Source: Halioglobus japonicus (GTDB lineage Bacteria > Pseudomonadota > Gammaproteobacteria > Pseudomonadales > Halieaceae). From it: a stretch of DNA of 64,000 nt. A program made the translations under genes and the position numbers. Below the pieces are notes generated by a model. It worked only from the letters and a program-made list of their open reading frames with translations. It searched no databases and had not been told where the DNA came from. The DNA is taken from the NCBI RefSeq assembly GCF_001983995.1, contig NZ_CP019450.1, positions 372,001-436,000 of the forward strand, read 5' to 3'. Shown one piece after another: positions 34,973 through 43,562 of this stretch; the first letter of the stretch is position 1, and every line of letters begins with the position of its first letter.

Positions 34973-36490
34973 ATGACAACCGGCAACGGCAGAATCCTTG
35001 GCGCTATTGAACGCATCGGCAATCGACTACCTGACCCCACCATGCTCTTCGTGGGATTGCTCTTCATTACCTGGCTGCTGTCCTGGGGGCTGAGCTATAT
35101 CGATTTCGGCCTCACTGACCCTCGAAGTGGCGAACCATTGCGCATTGTTAATCAGCTGGCACCCACCAGCCTCACCGCATTTTTCTCAAGCATGGTCGCT
35201 ACCTTCGCGCATTTCCATCCCATAGGCGTTGTGCTTGTGGCCATGCTGGGTATTGGTGTTGCGGAGCACACCGGATTCATTAACAGCGCGCTGCGCGCCA
35301 TGATGAGCGTGACCGGTAAAGCCCTGCTCACACCTATGATTATTCTTGTCGGCATTGTCAGCCACACCGCGGCTGACGCCGGCTACGTGCTGGTTATACC
35401 CCTGGGAGGCGTTATTTTTTATGCGGCTGGCCGGCACCCGCTAGCAGGTATTGCCGCCGCCTTTGCCGGCGTATCAGGCGGGTTTTCAGCCAACTTTGTG
35501 CCATCGGCCATCGACCCTATGCTGCAGGGCATTAGTCAATCGGCGGCGCAGATTCTCGACCCGGAAGTCTCCCTGAATCCGCTGAACAACTTCTTCTTCA
35601 CCGCGACCTCCTCGCTGGTGATTATCGGTCTGGGCTGGTTTATCACGGACAGAATTGTGGAGCCTCGACTGGCGGGACAGGCCCTGGATGGTGACCTGGA
35701 GGGGTTGCCCTCCATGGATCCACTCACCGACTCAGAGCGCAGCGGACTGCGGTCGGCATTATGGTCGATGGGGCTGTGTATTGCGGTGCTGATTGCCACC
35801 GCATGGCCGGAAGGCTCTGCCTGGCGCGGCGCCGGAGGATCATTGACCGAGCGCGGTGCCCCGCTCATGGGCTCCATCGTGCCACTGATCTTTATCTTTT
35901 TCCTGATACCGGCGCTTGTCTACGGTGTGCGCGCGGGCACGGTGTCCTCTTCGCGGGATGTCATCGAGGGCATGACCAAGGCCATGAACAGCATGGCTTA
36001 TTACCTGGTCATCATGTTCTTTATCGCCCAGTTCCTCTACTCGTTCGCCCAATCCAATATAGGTATTCTGCTGGCGCTGGAGGGCGCGGCCCTGCTCAAG
36101 GCGCTGGCGCTACCCGCCGGCCTTACGATTACCGGTGTGGTACTGCTCACAGGTCTGCTCAATCTGTTCATCGGATCGGCGTCTGCCAAGTGGGCGCTGC
36201 TGGCGCCGATTCTGGTACCGATGCTGATGGAACTGGGCATTTCTCCCGACCTGGCACAAGCCGCGTACCGCGTGGGAGACTCCACCACCAACATTATTAC
36301 ACCGCTAATGCCCTACTTCCCGCTGGTCGTGGTCTACTGCCAGCGCTATCTAAAGGGCGCCGGCATTGGCACCGTCACGGCACTCATGTTGCCCTACTCG
36401 ATCACATTCATCATTCTATGGACAGCCTTCCTGCTGGCATACTGGGCGCTGGGGCTGCCACTGGGGCTGCAGTCGAGCTACACCTACTAG
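34973..36490 (+). CDS. AbgT-family transporter
   Basis: A 505-residue inner-membrane protein with about 11-13 helices and AbgT/MtrF hallmarks: RIGNRLPDPTMLF at the start, SHTAADAGYVLVIPL, GGFSANFVPSAIDPML, GSASAKWALLAPILVPM, and VGDSTTNIITPLMPYF. Members import p-aminobenzoyl-glutamate or export sulfonamide-like compounds. I chose the ATG at 34973; the frame is open back to 34652 but that part overlaps the relic above. A lipoprotein gene follows after 10 bp and is probably in the same operon. No peptidase partner (AbgA/B) is present. Confidence 0.92.
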   Translation: MTTGNGRILGAIERIGNRLPDPTMLFVGLLFITWLLSWGLSYIDFGLTDPRSGEPLRIVNQLAPTSLTAFFSSMVATFAHFHPIGVVLVAMLGIGVAEHTGFINSALRAMMSVTGKALLTPMIILVGIVSHTAADAGYVLVIPLGGVIFYAAGRHPLAGIAAAFAGVSGGFSANFVPSAIDPMLQGISQSAAQILDPEVSLNPLNNFFFTATSSLVIIGLGWFITDRIVEPRLAGQALDGDLEGLPSMDPLTDSERSGLRSALWSMGLCIAVLIATAWPEGSAWRGAGGSLTERGAPLMGSIVPLIFIFFLIPALVYGVRAGTVSSSRDVIEGMTKAMNSMAYYLVIMFFIAQFLYSFAQSNIGILLALEGAALLKALALPAGLTITGVVLLTGLLNLFIGSASAKWALLAPILVPMLMELGISPDLAQAAYRVGDSTTNIITPLMPYFPLVVVYCQRYLKGAGIGTVTALMLPYSITFIILWTAFLLAYWALGLPLGLQSSYTY

Positions 36491-36500
36491 GGATACTTTC

Positions 36501-37109
36501 ATGATCTTGCGATCTATCTACGTGGCAGTCGCCGCGCTTATGCTGGCCGGATGCGGAACGGGGTCAGATACCGCGTCGAGCTGCGAATACCTAAGCGGCA
36601 ACTTGCTGGAAGATCCAGGGTTCAATCAACTGACGGGCGCCCGTCGCGATCGCAAGTGGTTTGCTTCAGCGCACGCCAATAGCAAGGCCTTTACCTATGC
36701 TGCAGACAACGGCACGCTAACCATTACGCAGGTGGGCTCAGAGCCCTGGTTCCTGCTCAGTCAGTTACCCGATACTGACAAACTGGGCGGCAAAAAAATC
36801 GAGTTTACGGCAGAACTTAAACTCGACCTGACCGAATCCAACCATAAGCACAACTTCAAAACGGGGGGAGGTCTGGCCGTGTTGGCCAAAAAGAACAACA
36901 AGATCGTATTGCGCAGCCAACTGCCCCACGATCCTCACATGGGCACACACGATTGGTTCACCGCCAGGATCGTCGCCAAGCTGCCACCGCGCACCAATAT
37001 GTTACGCCTCAGCTTCCTGCATCAGGCAGGCGGATCCATGCAGGCGCGCAATCCCAGCCTGAGAATTGTCGACAAGAACTGTCCAACGAACGCCGAACCG
37101 GAGATGTAA
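36501..37109 (+). CDS. Lipoprotein of unknown function
   Basis: A 202-residue protein with a lipobox (VAVAALMLAGC). The mature part looks like a single beta-sandwich: LLEDPGFNQLTGARRDRKWF, FTYAADNGTLTITQVGSEPWFLLSQ, KKIEFTAELKLDLTE, WFTARIVAKLPPRTNMLRLS. This resembles carbohydrate-binding-module-like jelly rolls in which an opening residue pattern (LxxxPGF...W) is common. No catalytic motif. Probably co-transcribed with the AbgT-family transporter (10 bp gap). Confidence 0.6.
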   Translation: MILRSIYVAVAALMLAGCGTGSDTASSCEYLSGNLLEDPGFNQLTGARRDRKWFASAHANSKAFTYAADNGTLTITQVGSEPWFLLSQLPDTDKLGGKKIEFTAELKLDLTESNHKHNFKTGGGLAVLAKKNNKIVLRSQLPHDPHMGTHDWFTARIVAKLPPRTNMLRLSFLHQAGGSMQARNPSLRIVDKNCPTNAEPEM

Positions 37110-37119
37110 GCTACGGCGC

Positions 37120-37572
37120 TTACTTGTTTTTGCCCAGCGCTGAAAGCAGGAAGCGCACTGCGCCCGTAGCGCGGTGGACATTTTCGCCCATCCGCGTCAC
37201 CTCACTGGCGACATGCTCCAGTTTTTCCTTCACTTCCTCAACATCGTGATTCACCTGCTGATACGCCATCTCGCGTATCTCACGGGCTAAGGCTTCCTCG
37301 CGCTCCGAGGGCCCGGCCCGTTTGCTTAAATGCATGAGCAGTGCCACACCGACCGCATTGATTGCGGCCATTGCCAGGGCAGCTCCCGCCGGGCTTAGCA
37401 CCTCTTCAAAGGCGAGAAAGCCCGCAAGGTTGAGCATGCCCAGGGCGAGCAGGAATAGCACCAACGCAAAGCCAAGATAGGAGGAGCGCGCCAGCAGGCG
37501 TCGCGCCTGTACATCTTTGACAGCGAGCTCAGCCCGGGCCAGTAGTTGCAGTTTAAACATGTTATCTGCCAT
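37120..37572 (-). CDS. Phage-holin-superfamily membrane protein (DUF1469-like)
   Basis: A 150-residue protein with an N-terminal amphipathic helix (LQLLARAELAVKDVQARRLL), two membrane helices (YLGFALVLFLLALGMLNLAGF; PAGAALAMAAINAVGVALLM) and a long C-terminal helical region (EREEALAREIREMAYQQVNH). Such proteins are commonly found beside DUF883- or AI-2E-type genes in Proteobacteria; the holin name reflects fold only. It is the third gene of a probable operon after the AI-2E transporter and a small anchored protein. Confidence 0.65.
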   Translation of the reverse strand: MADNMFKLQLLARAELAVKDVQARRLLARSSYLGFALVLFLLALGMLNLAGFLAFEEVLSPAGAALAMAAINAVGVALLMHLSKRAGPSEREEALAREIREMAYQQVNHDVEEVKEKLEHVASEVTRMGENVHRATGAVRFLLSALGKNK

Positions 37573-37584
37573 CTTTATTGTCGC

Positions 37585-37863
37585 TCATTTACTTAAACGC
37601 CCCACCAGAACCCCAAGGCCCAGTAGCAGCAAAATAGTGGAAGGTTTTGTGTCTCGAAGGTCGTGGTCAAGGCCTTCCAGCCAGCCGCCAAACTGTTCGC
37701 GCGCACGCTGCATCAGCGTCTCCGGATCCATGTCTTCAAGCCAGGCCTGCAAATCTTCTTCAACTTCCTGGGCGGGGTCTGGCCTCGGCGGCGGTGACGG
37801 CTGGTTTTCCATCTCAATCAACTCGCGCTGCAATGCCAGTAGTTCATCAATGCGCTCGGTCAT
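37585..37863 (-). CDS. Small tail-anchored coiled protein
   Basis: A 92-residue protein. An acidic helical part (MTERIDELLALQRELIEMEN), a Pro-rich linker, a second acidic helix (EVEEDLQAWLEDMDPETLMQ) and a C-terminal membrane anchor (STILLLLGLGVLVGRL) are visible. The ATG overlaps the stop of the AI-2E transporter gene as ATGA (37860-37863), so translation is probably coupled. No named family. Confidence 0.65.
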   Translation of the reverse strand: MTERIDELLALQRELIEMENQPSPPPRPDPAQEVEEDLQAWLEDMDPETLMQRAREQFGGWLEGLDHDLRDTKPSTILLLLGLGVLVGRLSK

Positions 37864-38939
37864 GGCGACTCCACTTCTTGTAGATCGGATACCGGGCTGG
37901 CCGGCCAATTGGATAAAAGTATGCCAAACCAGGCACTCCCGGGGTGTTGCAAGGCGAGAAACTTAATCACCATGGTCAAAGGCACAGACAGCAACATGCC
38001 CACTGCACCGAACATATACCCCCAGAACACCAACGATACAAAGACGGCCAGTGTCGACAGCCCGACCGCCTGGCCCATCCAGCGCGGCTCGATGACGTTA
38101 CCGACCAACATATTCACCGCCACATAAAGCGCAATCATGGAACCGGAGATCAACAGACTACCCTCCAGCAGCGACAACAGCACCGGAGGCACGGCGGCGA
38201 TAATCGACCCGACATTGGGAATAAAGTTGAGTAAGAACGCCAGAAACCCCCAGAGGGCCGCAAAGGGCGCCTCCAACAACACCAGGCCAGCCCAGACGAC
38301 TGTGCCGGTGACCGCACTGACCAGAGCCTTAGTACGCATATAGTTGTTCATCGACAACAGCAACTCGGTGGCGGGCTGAATATAGTCCTTGTCACCGCCG
38401 CGAGACATGGCCTGCATCTTCGCGGGCAGATTGACAGCGTCGGCGAGAATAAAAATGACCGTGAACAGAATCAACACAAAGTTGCCCAGCACGTCGCCGA
38501 GGCCGCCGAGAAAACTGCCGAAATAGGTCATTGCGGCGGCCGGGTCGAGCGCCCGCTGCACACCTTCACGACTCACATTGAGTCCCCATCCTTCGAGCCT
38601 GGCACCCCAGAGATTGACCAGTTCCGTGAATTGCTTTTCATAACCCGGCATTGCCTTGGAAAAATCCTCGGCAGTAGAACCAATCAGGGAGAAAACGGCC
38701 AGCAGTATGGCAAATGCACCAATGCCCACCAGAATGGCCGCCAGGCCACGGGGAATGCCACGCTTTTGTAGTGCTCTCAGTGGCGCTGCACAAATCACCG
38801 CCAGAAAGATCGCCAGCAGAAAGGGCTCCAGCAAATGGGCTGCGTGACGAGCCCCGGCGAGGATGATGACAATAGAGGCGAACACCAGCAGCGAATCGCG
38901 GATACTGCTGCCACCAAACTCGGTTTCTGTTTCTAACAT
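37860..38939 (-). CDS. AI-2E-family transporter (UPF0118/PerM-like)
   Basis: A 359-residue membrane protein from the ATG at 38939, with about eight helices, the central conserved region GTVVWAGLVLLEAPFAALWGFLAFLLNFIPNVGS, and VGNVIEPRWMGQAVGLS. The family includes the AI-2 exporter TqsA and sodium/proton antiporters; most members have unknown cargo. It heads a three-gene unit with the tail-anchored and holin-like proteins. The extra 13 codons upstream of 38939 are unlikely to be used. Confidence 0.85.
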   Translation of the reverse strand: MLETETEFGGSSIRDSLLVFASIVIILAGARHAAHLLEPFLLAIFLAVICAAPLRALQKRGIPRGLAAILVGIGAFAILLAVFSLIGSTAEDFSKAMPGYEKQFTELVNLWGARLEGWGLNVSREGVQRALDPAAAMTYFGSFLGGLGDVLGNFVLILFTVIFILADAVNLPAKMQAMSRGGDKDYIQPATELLLSMNNYMRTKALVSAVTGTVVWAGLVLLEAPFAALWGFLAFLLNFIPNVGSIIAAVPPVLLSLLEGSLLISGSMIALYVAVNMLVGNVIEPRWMGQAVGLSTLAVFVSLVFWGYMFGAVGMLLSVPLTMVIKFLALQHPGSAWFGILLSNWPASPVSDLQEVESP

Positions 38940-39042
38940 CCCTGCGCCCAATTGATCTATGCCATGAAAATAGCACAAGCCGAGCGACTGTGTTGCCTAA
39001 CTATGAGCCAGCCCCATCATCGCGACAGGGCTGCGCGCGTCA

Positions 39043-41001
39043 CTAGTGGGCGTGGGGTGCAACGCCCACCTGCGGCATATCAGCCAGGCCGATGTCCCGG
39101 GCATGATCCTCAAACGCCTTGTTCTTCCAGAAGAAAGCGCCAGGCATGGTGGTCGGTATCACAAGAATGTAAAACAGCGCACGACCCACCAGGGCAACCA
39201 GAATGGCCATCAGCGCCATCGCGACCAGCACCGGCAGCGCTGCTGCCATGTCCAGCCACAGCGGTGCGCTCACAAGGCCAACCGCGGCGAGCCCGAGCAG
39301 CGCGTTGCGCGCCATCCAGGTGTAACCGAACGTGGTGCGCTGTACATAGTGCGAGACGCCCCCCTCGTGGTCAGCGGCAAACATCTGCCGGGCATGCACC
39401 CACAGCCCGAGACCTTCGATGATAAGGCCGACGCCCATGGCTACCGCACAGAATTCCAACGCTGCGCTAGCGGGGCCAGCAAAGACCACAGCAACAGCGC
39501 CCAGTACCAGCGCGCCCAGATAGGCGCTGGCACCAACAAACGCCGTGGCAGTCTGGCCGTGATTCCAGAACGGCCGCGCCTTGATGAGATAACAGCGCAT
39601 CATGTAATAAAGCCCCACAGCCGCTCCCGCCATGGCGAACCAGCCACTTACCGCGGTAGCCGTACCCAGCACGGGCTGCATGTTGGCAAGTGCCGGCAGT
39701 GTTTCGATCAGCCATGACGACTGCCCCATCAGGGCCAGCCAGTGCAGTCCGGCAAAGGCCAGAAACGCCGCTATTCCCGCGCCCTCTCGCGCCATGGGTG
39801 AATGACGCAAGTTGTTAAAGCCACGGTAAAAACGCAACGGCTTGCCAAGGTGAGTGGTCGACATGAGCAAGCCAAATGCAGCCAACGCTGCCGCCAAAAA
39901 CGCAGCTGTTGCCGTGATGGCACTACCCGCAGCGCCCTGCAAAAATGACACACCGGCTAAAGCACCGACAAAGCTCAACACGAACAAGCCAATCCCAGCC
40001 TGGGACGCCAGGGTAAACAGCACCAGGGGGTTTTCCCGGCTATAGAGGCGGCCGAGGTTCCAGTGCCTGGCCGTACCGGCTTTCTGATCGACCGCCGGCC
40101 GGTAATGACCCGCCTTGTCGTCCCGGCGGTACTTAACGGGCATCGAATCCGTGCGCGTCACCTCCCGCGGCATGGACTTGGTCTGCTGGAAACGAATATT
40201 GGGGTGGGTAATTTCCGGATCCGGGAAGCCGGGTATACGTGTATCGATCTGCTGGCGATTTTCCGGGGTATTCTCGACTACACCAAAATTAAGTGCATTG
40301 CCGAGGCACGCAGAGACGCAGGCAGGCTTGAGACCCACCTCAAGCCGGTCGACGCACATGTTGCACTTCTCCACCTGTCCCGCCACCGGGTCGAGCTGCG
40401 GCGCATTGTAGGGACAGACCCAGGTGCAATAGCCACAGCCAAAGCAGATATCCGGATCCTGAATGACCGCACCGTATTCCTCGTGCTTGGTATAAGCCCG
40501 GGTAGGACAGCCCTTCAGACAGACCGGGTCGTCGCAATGGTTACAGGCCATGGAAATATTCATTCGCGTGTAATTGGGGAAGGTTCCCCCTTCCACATAA
40601 CCCACACTGCGGAAGCTCAGATGGGGCGGCAGATCATTTTTTTCCGAGCAGGCCGACTCACAGGCGTGACAACCAATACAGTTATCGGCGGTGAAATGAA
40701 ACGCATGCTGCTTGTTGCGATTCGGGTTAATCCCCACCTCGCTAACACCATTGATATTAAGCGATACCGCCTCATCAACCAGGTCGATCAGGGCGATTCT
40801 GTCACCGTAGCGATTGTGCTCCTGAGTCTCAGGGTCCTTTAGCAAGGCGTACTCAGGCTCGTTCTCGCGCAACGGAAACAGTGACTTGGACGGGCGGGCA
40901 GCGTCGATAGGATCGAATTGCTGTACAAGCCCCGCTGCGCCAAGCAGGCTCGGCGATGTCTTAGGTTTCCCGCTGGGAATTGAAGTCTCTTCTTTGGTCA
41001 T
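39043..41001 (-). CDS. Fused DmsB/DmsC-type iron-sulfur and membrane-anchor subunit of nitrate reductase
   Basis: A 652-residue fusion. Residues about 95-240 are a DmsB/NrfC-like ferredoxin with four [4Fe-4S] clusters: CIGCHACESAC, CNHCDDPVCLKGC, CFGCGYCTWVC and CNMC...CVSAC. After a linker, residues about 315-630 form a DmsC/NrfD-like anchor with eight or nine helices (THLGKPLRFYRGFNNLRHSPMARE is the conserved loop). The ATG at 41001 lies two bases after the nasA stop, so it is translationally linked to nasA. I infer that it passes electrons from quinol to NasA in place of the NADH flavoprotein or ferredoxin used by other assimilatory enzymes. A DMSO reductase role is unlikely given nirBD and narK. 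Confidence 0.88.
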   Translation of the reverse strand: MTKEETSIPSGKPKTSPSLLGAAGLVQQFDPIDAARPSKSLFPLRENEPEYALLKDPETQEHNRYGDRIALIDLVDEAVSLNINGVSEVGINPNRNKQHAFHFTADNCIGCHACESACSEKNDLPPHLSFRSVGYVEGGTFPNYTRMNISMACNHCDDPVCLKGCPTRAYTKHEEYGAVIQDPDICFGCGYCTWVCPYNAPQLDPVAGQVEKCNMCVDRLEVGLKPACVSACLGNALNFGVVENTPENRQQIDTRIPGFPDPEITHPNIRFQQTKSMPREVTRTDSMPVKYRRDDKAGHYRPAVDQKAGTARHWNLGRLYSRENPLVLFTLASQAGIGLFVLSFVGALAGVSFLQGAAGSAITATAAFLAAALAAFGLLMSTTHLGKPLRFYRGFNNLRHSPMAREGAGIAAFLAFAGLHWLALMGQSSWLIETLPALANMQPVLGTATAVSGWFAMAGAAVGLYYMMRCYLIKARPFWNHGQTATAFVGASAYLGALVLGAVAVVFAGPASAALEFCAVAMGVGLIIEGLGLWVHARQMFAADHEGGVSHYVQRTTFGYTWMARNALLGLAAVGLVSAPLWLDMAAALPVLVAMALMAILVALVGRALFYILVIPTTMPGAFFWKNKAFEDHARDIGLADMPQVGVAPHAH

Positions 41002-41003
41002 TA

Positions 41004-43202
41004 TCAAAACGCCCGCAGTTCGCGATTGAGTCGAGCTGCTTCCAGTTGATCCACTTTTTCAATACGCACCGCCGCCTGTTTGAACGCAGGCTGACGGGAA
41101 TGTGGGTCGAGCAATCCCAGTGACACGCGATTGACGCAGTCGTGAAAGTGAAACGGCACGAATACCATGTTGTACGGCACCCGCTGGGTCAGTTGCACCA
41201 TGACCACCGCATCACCGCGACGAGACACCAGGCGCACATAGTCCATATGCTCTACGCCGAGTTCGGCCGCAGCATCAGGATTCATCTCCATGTAAGCGGT
41301 AGGGCTGTATTTGTTGCAGTTGCCCACCTTGCCGGTACGGGTACGGGTGTGAAAATGCTCAACCACCCGCCCGGAGTTCAGCCAGAATGGAAAGTCCTGG
41401 TCGGGCTTCTCATTGTTATCCTTCCACTCCATGGCGAGCAGCTTGGCCTTGCCGTCAGGGAATTGGAACACGCCATCGGTATACAGCCGTGGGCTACCAG
41501 TTTCTTCTCCTTCGCGCATCGGCCACTGGATGCCCCGTTGGGCGAGGATCTTGTCGTGGTCCATGCCCGAAATATCCAGCATCCGCTCACGACCATTCGG
41601 ACCCTTGCCCACCGAAAGCGCCTTCATTTCTTCGAACACATCGCTGGCCTTGTCCGGGAAGTTCATGGCATCAGCCTGATCCCAACGCTTGGCCAATGCA
41701 TTGAATATCCACAGGTCTGGCTTGGAATTGGCCAGTGGCGGCGTTACCGGTGTGACTCGATTGACGCGCCGCTCAGTGTTGGTAAAGCACCCATCCTTCT
41801 CTGCCCAGACACTGGCCGGGAAGAAGGCATGGGCGTACTGGGTGGCCTCAACGTCCACGTAGGAATCCTGCACGACCAGATACTCGAGCTTTTCCAGGGT
41901 TTTACGGATCCGGCCGGTGTTGGGCATCGAGGTCATGGGATTCGTGGCAATCAACCAGAGTGCCTTGATTTGTCCAGACTCAATGGCGGGGAAGATATCG
42001 GTCATAAACAGACCGCGCTGCTTGGGGAAGAACTCTGGATCCACGTTCCAGAACTTGCCAATCTCATCGCGGTGCTGCTCGTTTTCCAGCACCCGATAAC
42101 CCGGCAGCCCGGAGCAGGAAGACCACTCACGCGTGCCCATGGCGTTACACTGACCGGTAATCGACAGCGAAGTGCCACCCGGTTTGCCGATGTTGCCCGT
42201 AATCAGATTGAGATTGTTAATAGCGCAGACACCGTCAGAGCCGTGGGTGCTCTGGTTAATACCCATGGTCCAGATACTCATCGCCGCGCCGGCTTTTGCA
42301 TACAGGCGCGCTACATTGCGAATAGTGTCTTCATCGATGCCGGTAATGCGCGCGGCGGTCGTAGGATCGTAGCGCTGCACCAATTCGAAAAATTCTTCCC
42401 GGCCATTGGTGTGAGCGGCGATGTAGTCTTCGTCCGCCAACCCCTCGTTGAGGATGACATGCGCCAGGCTGTTGAGTAAGACCAGATCAGTACCCGGGGT
42501 GATGGGCAGGTGAATGTCGGCAAACTGGGCAAACATGGTGACACGCGGGTCAACCACAATGATCGGAAACTTGCGTTTTTCCAGCGCCTCTTTCAATCGC
42601 CAGTATATAACCGGATGCTGTTCAGGCAGATTCGAACCGAAAGCCAGCAGACAATCGGTATGCGAGAAATCATCGTAACACCCGGGCGGACCGTCACTGC
42701 CAAAGGAGCGCTTGTAGCCTGACACCGCAGACGCCATGCACAGCGTGGTATTGCCGTCATAGTTGTTGGTGCCGATCACACCGCGAGCGAGCTTGCCCAG
42801 GGTATAGAATTCCTCAGTGAGAATCTGGCCGGTAGACACGATAGCCACGGCATCGCGTCCGTACTTGGCCTGGATGCGCTTGAATTCAGCTGCGGTCGTA
42901 TCCAGCGCATCGCCCCAAGAAGAGGTCTCCCAGGGCTGCTGAATACTCGAGCGCAGTAATGGCTCGGTGCCACGCCCCTCGGCGTTCAGAATACCCGCCT
43001 CGGTAATGCCCTTAATACAGAGCTTGCCCTGATTTACGGGCGCATCGGCGACCCCGCGGGTGGTGACCGCTGTGCCCTGAGCATCGAGTCCGACCTCGAT
43101 GGCGCAACCTGTGGAGCAATACCCGCAAGTTGCGTACTTCCACTCCACAACTCCTTTGTCGCGGAGAATAATCGGGTTCTTTTTCTTACGTCCAAACAGC
43201 AT
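41004..43202 (-). CDS. nasA: Assimilatory nitrate reductase catalytic subunit
   Basis: A 732-residue molybdopterin (bis-MGD) oxidoreductase reducing nitrate to nitrite in the cytosol. The N-terminal [4Fe-4S] site is CGYCSTGC (from residue 26) plus GKLCIKG. The MGD-binding segments include YDGNTTLCMASAVSGYKRSFGSDGPPGCYDD, LLAFGSNLPEQHP, and WTMGINQSTHG, and the C-terminal domain has NSGRVVEHFHTRTRTGKV. No twin-arginine signal and no C-terminal [2Fe-2S] extension are present, unlike Klebsiella-type NasA; the electron-transfer module is the separate fused protein downstream. The gene follows nirD by 18 bp. Confidence 0.93.
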   Translation of the reverse strand: MLFGRKKKNPIILRDKGVVEWKYATCGYCSTGCAIEVGLDAQGTAVTTRGVADAPVNQGKLCIKGITEAGILNAEGRGTEPLLRSSIQQPWETSSWGDALDTTAAEFKRIQAKYGRDAVAIVSTGQILTEEFYTLGKLARGVIGTNNYDGNTTLCMASAVSGYKRSFGSDGPPGCYDDFSHTDCLLAFGSNLPEQHPVIYWRLKEALEKRKFPIIVVDPRVTMFAQFADIHLPITPGTDLVLLNSLAHVILNEGLADEDYIAAHTNGREEFFELVQRYDPTTAARITGIDEDTIRNVARLYAKAGAAMSIWTMGINQSTHGSDGVCAINNLNLITGNIGKPGGTSLSITGQCNAMGTREWSSCSGLPGYRVLENEQHRDEIGKFWNVDPEFFPKQRGLFMTDIFPAIESGQIKALWLIATNPMTSMPNTGRIRKTLEKLEYLVVQDSYVDVEATQYAHAFFPASVWAEKDGCFTNTERRVNRVTPVTPPLANSKPDLWIFNALAKRWDQADAMNFPDKASDVFEEMKALSVGKGPNGRERMLDISGMDHDKILAQRGIQWPMREGEETGSPRLYTDGVFQFPDGKAKLLAMEWKDNNEKPDQDFPFWLNSGRVVEHFHTRTRTGKVGNCNKYSPTAYMEMNPDAAAELGVEHMDYVRLVSRRGDAVVMVQLTQRVPYNMVFVPFHFHDCVNRVSLGLLDPHSRQPAFKQAAVRIEKVDQLEAARLNRELRAF

Positions 43203-43220
43203 TTTGTATTACCTCTGTGC

Positions 43221-43550
43221 TCAGCTGGCGAGCATGACCCGATCACCATCGACACGCACAGGCCAGGTCTTTAGGCTGGCGTCTTCTTCCAGACACTGTC
43301 CGGAGTCCAGGCAAAAATGTTGTTTGTAGACAGGCGAGGCGACCACCGTCTTGTCGCCAAGATTGCCGACAATGCCGCGCGACATTACGTTGGCACCGCT
43401 GCAGGGGTCATAGTTGGCGACGGCGAAGAACGCGTCGTTGCCCGAGCGGGTAATTCTGAAAATAGCCACCTGCTCGCCCTCATGCAGGGCCGCACGGCCA
43501 CTGTTTGGGAGAATGTCATTCACGTTGCAGATATCAGTCCAGTTAGTCAT
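43221..43550 (-). CDS. nirD: Nitrite reductase small subunit
   Basis: A 109-residue Rieske-like domain protein, the small subunit of NADH-dependent assimilatory nitrite reductase (NO2- to NH4+). It has WTDICNVNDILPNSGRAAL at the start and VASPVYKQHFCLDSGQC in the second half. As in other NirD proteins, the Rieske cluster ligands are incomplete, so it is structural rather than redox-active. It lies 12 bp after nirB and 18 bp before nasA. Confidence 0.93.
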   Translation of the reverse strand: MTNWTDICNVNDILPNSGRAALHEGEQVAIFRITRSGNDAFFAVANYDPCSGANVMSRGIVGNLGDKTVVASPVYKQHFCLDSGQCLEEDASLKTWPVRVDGDRVMLAS

Positions 43551-43562
43551 GTTACTTCTCCT

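Noticed and set aside
41142..42479. Plus-strand open frame of 445 codons opposite nasA
   Set aside because: Composition is that of a reverse complement of a conserved enzyme; nasA motifs are continuous on the minus strand.
39043..43202. A DMSO or other respiratory reductase operon
   Set aside because: The catalytic subunit lacks a Tat signal and sits with nirB, nirD, a nitrate transporter and nasTS, all of which point to nitrate assimilation.
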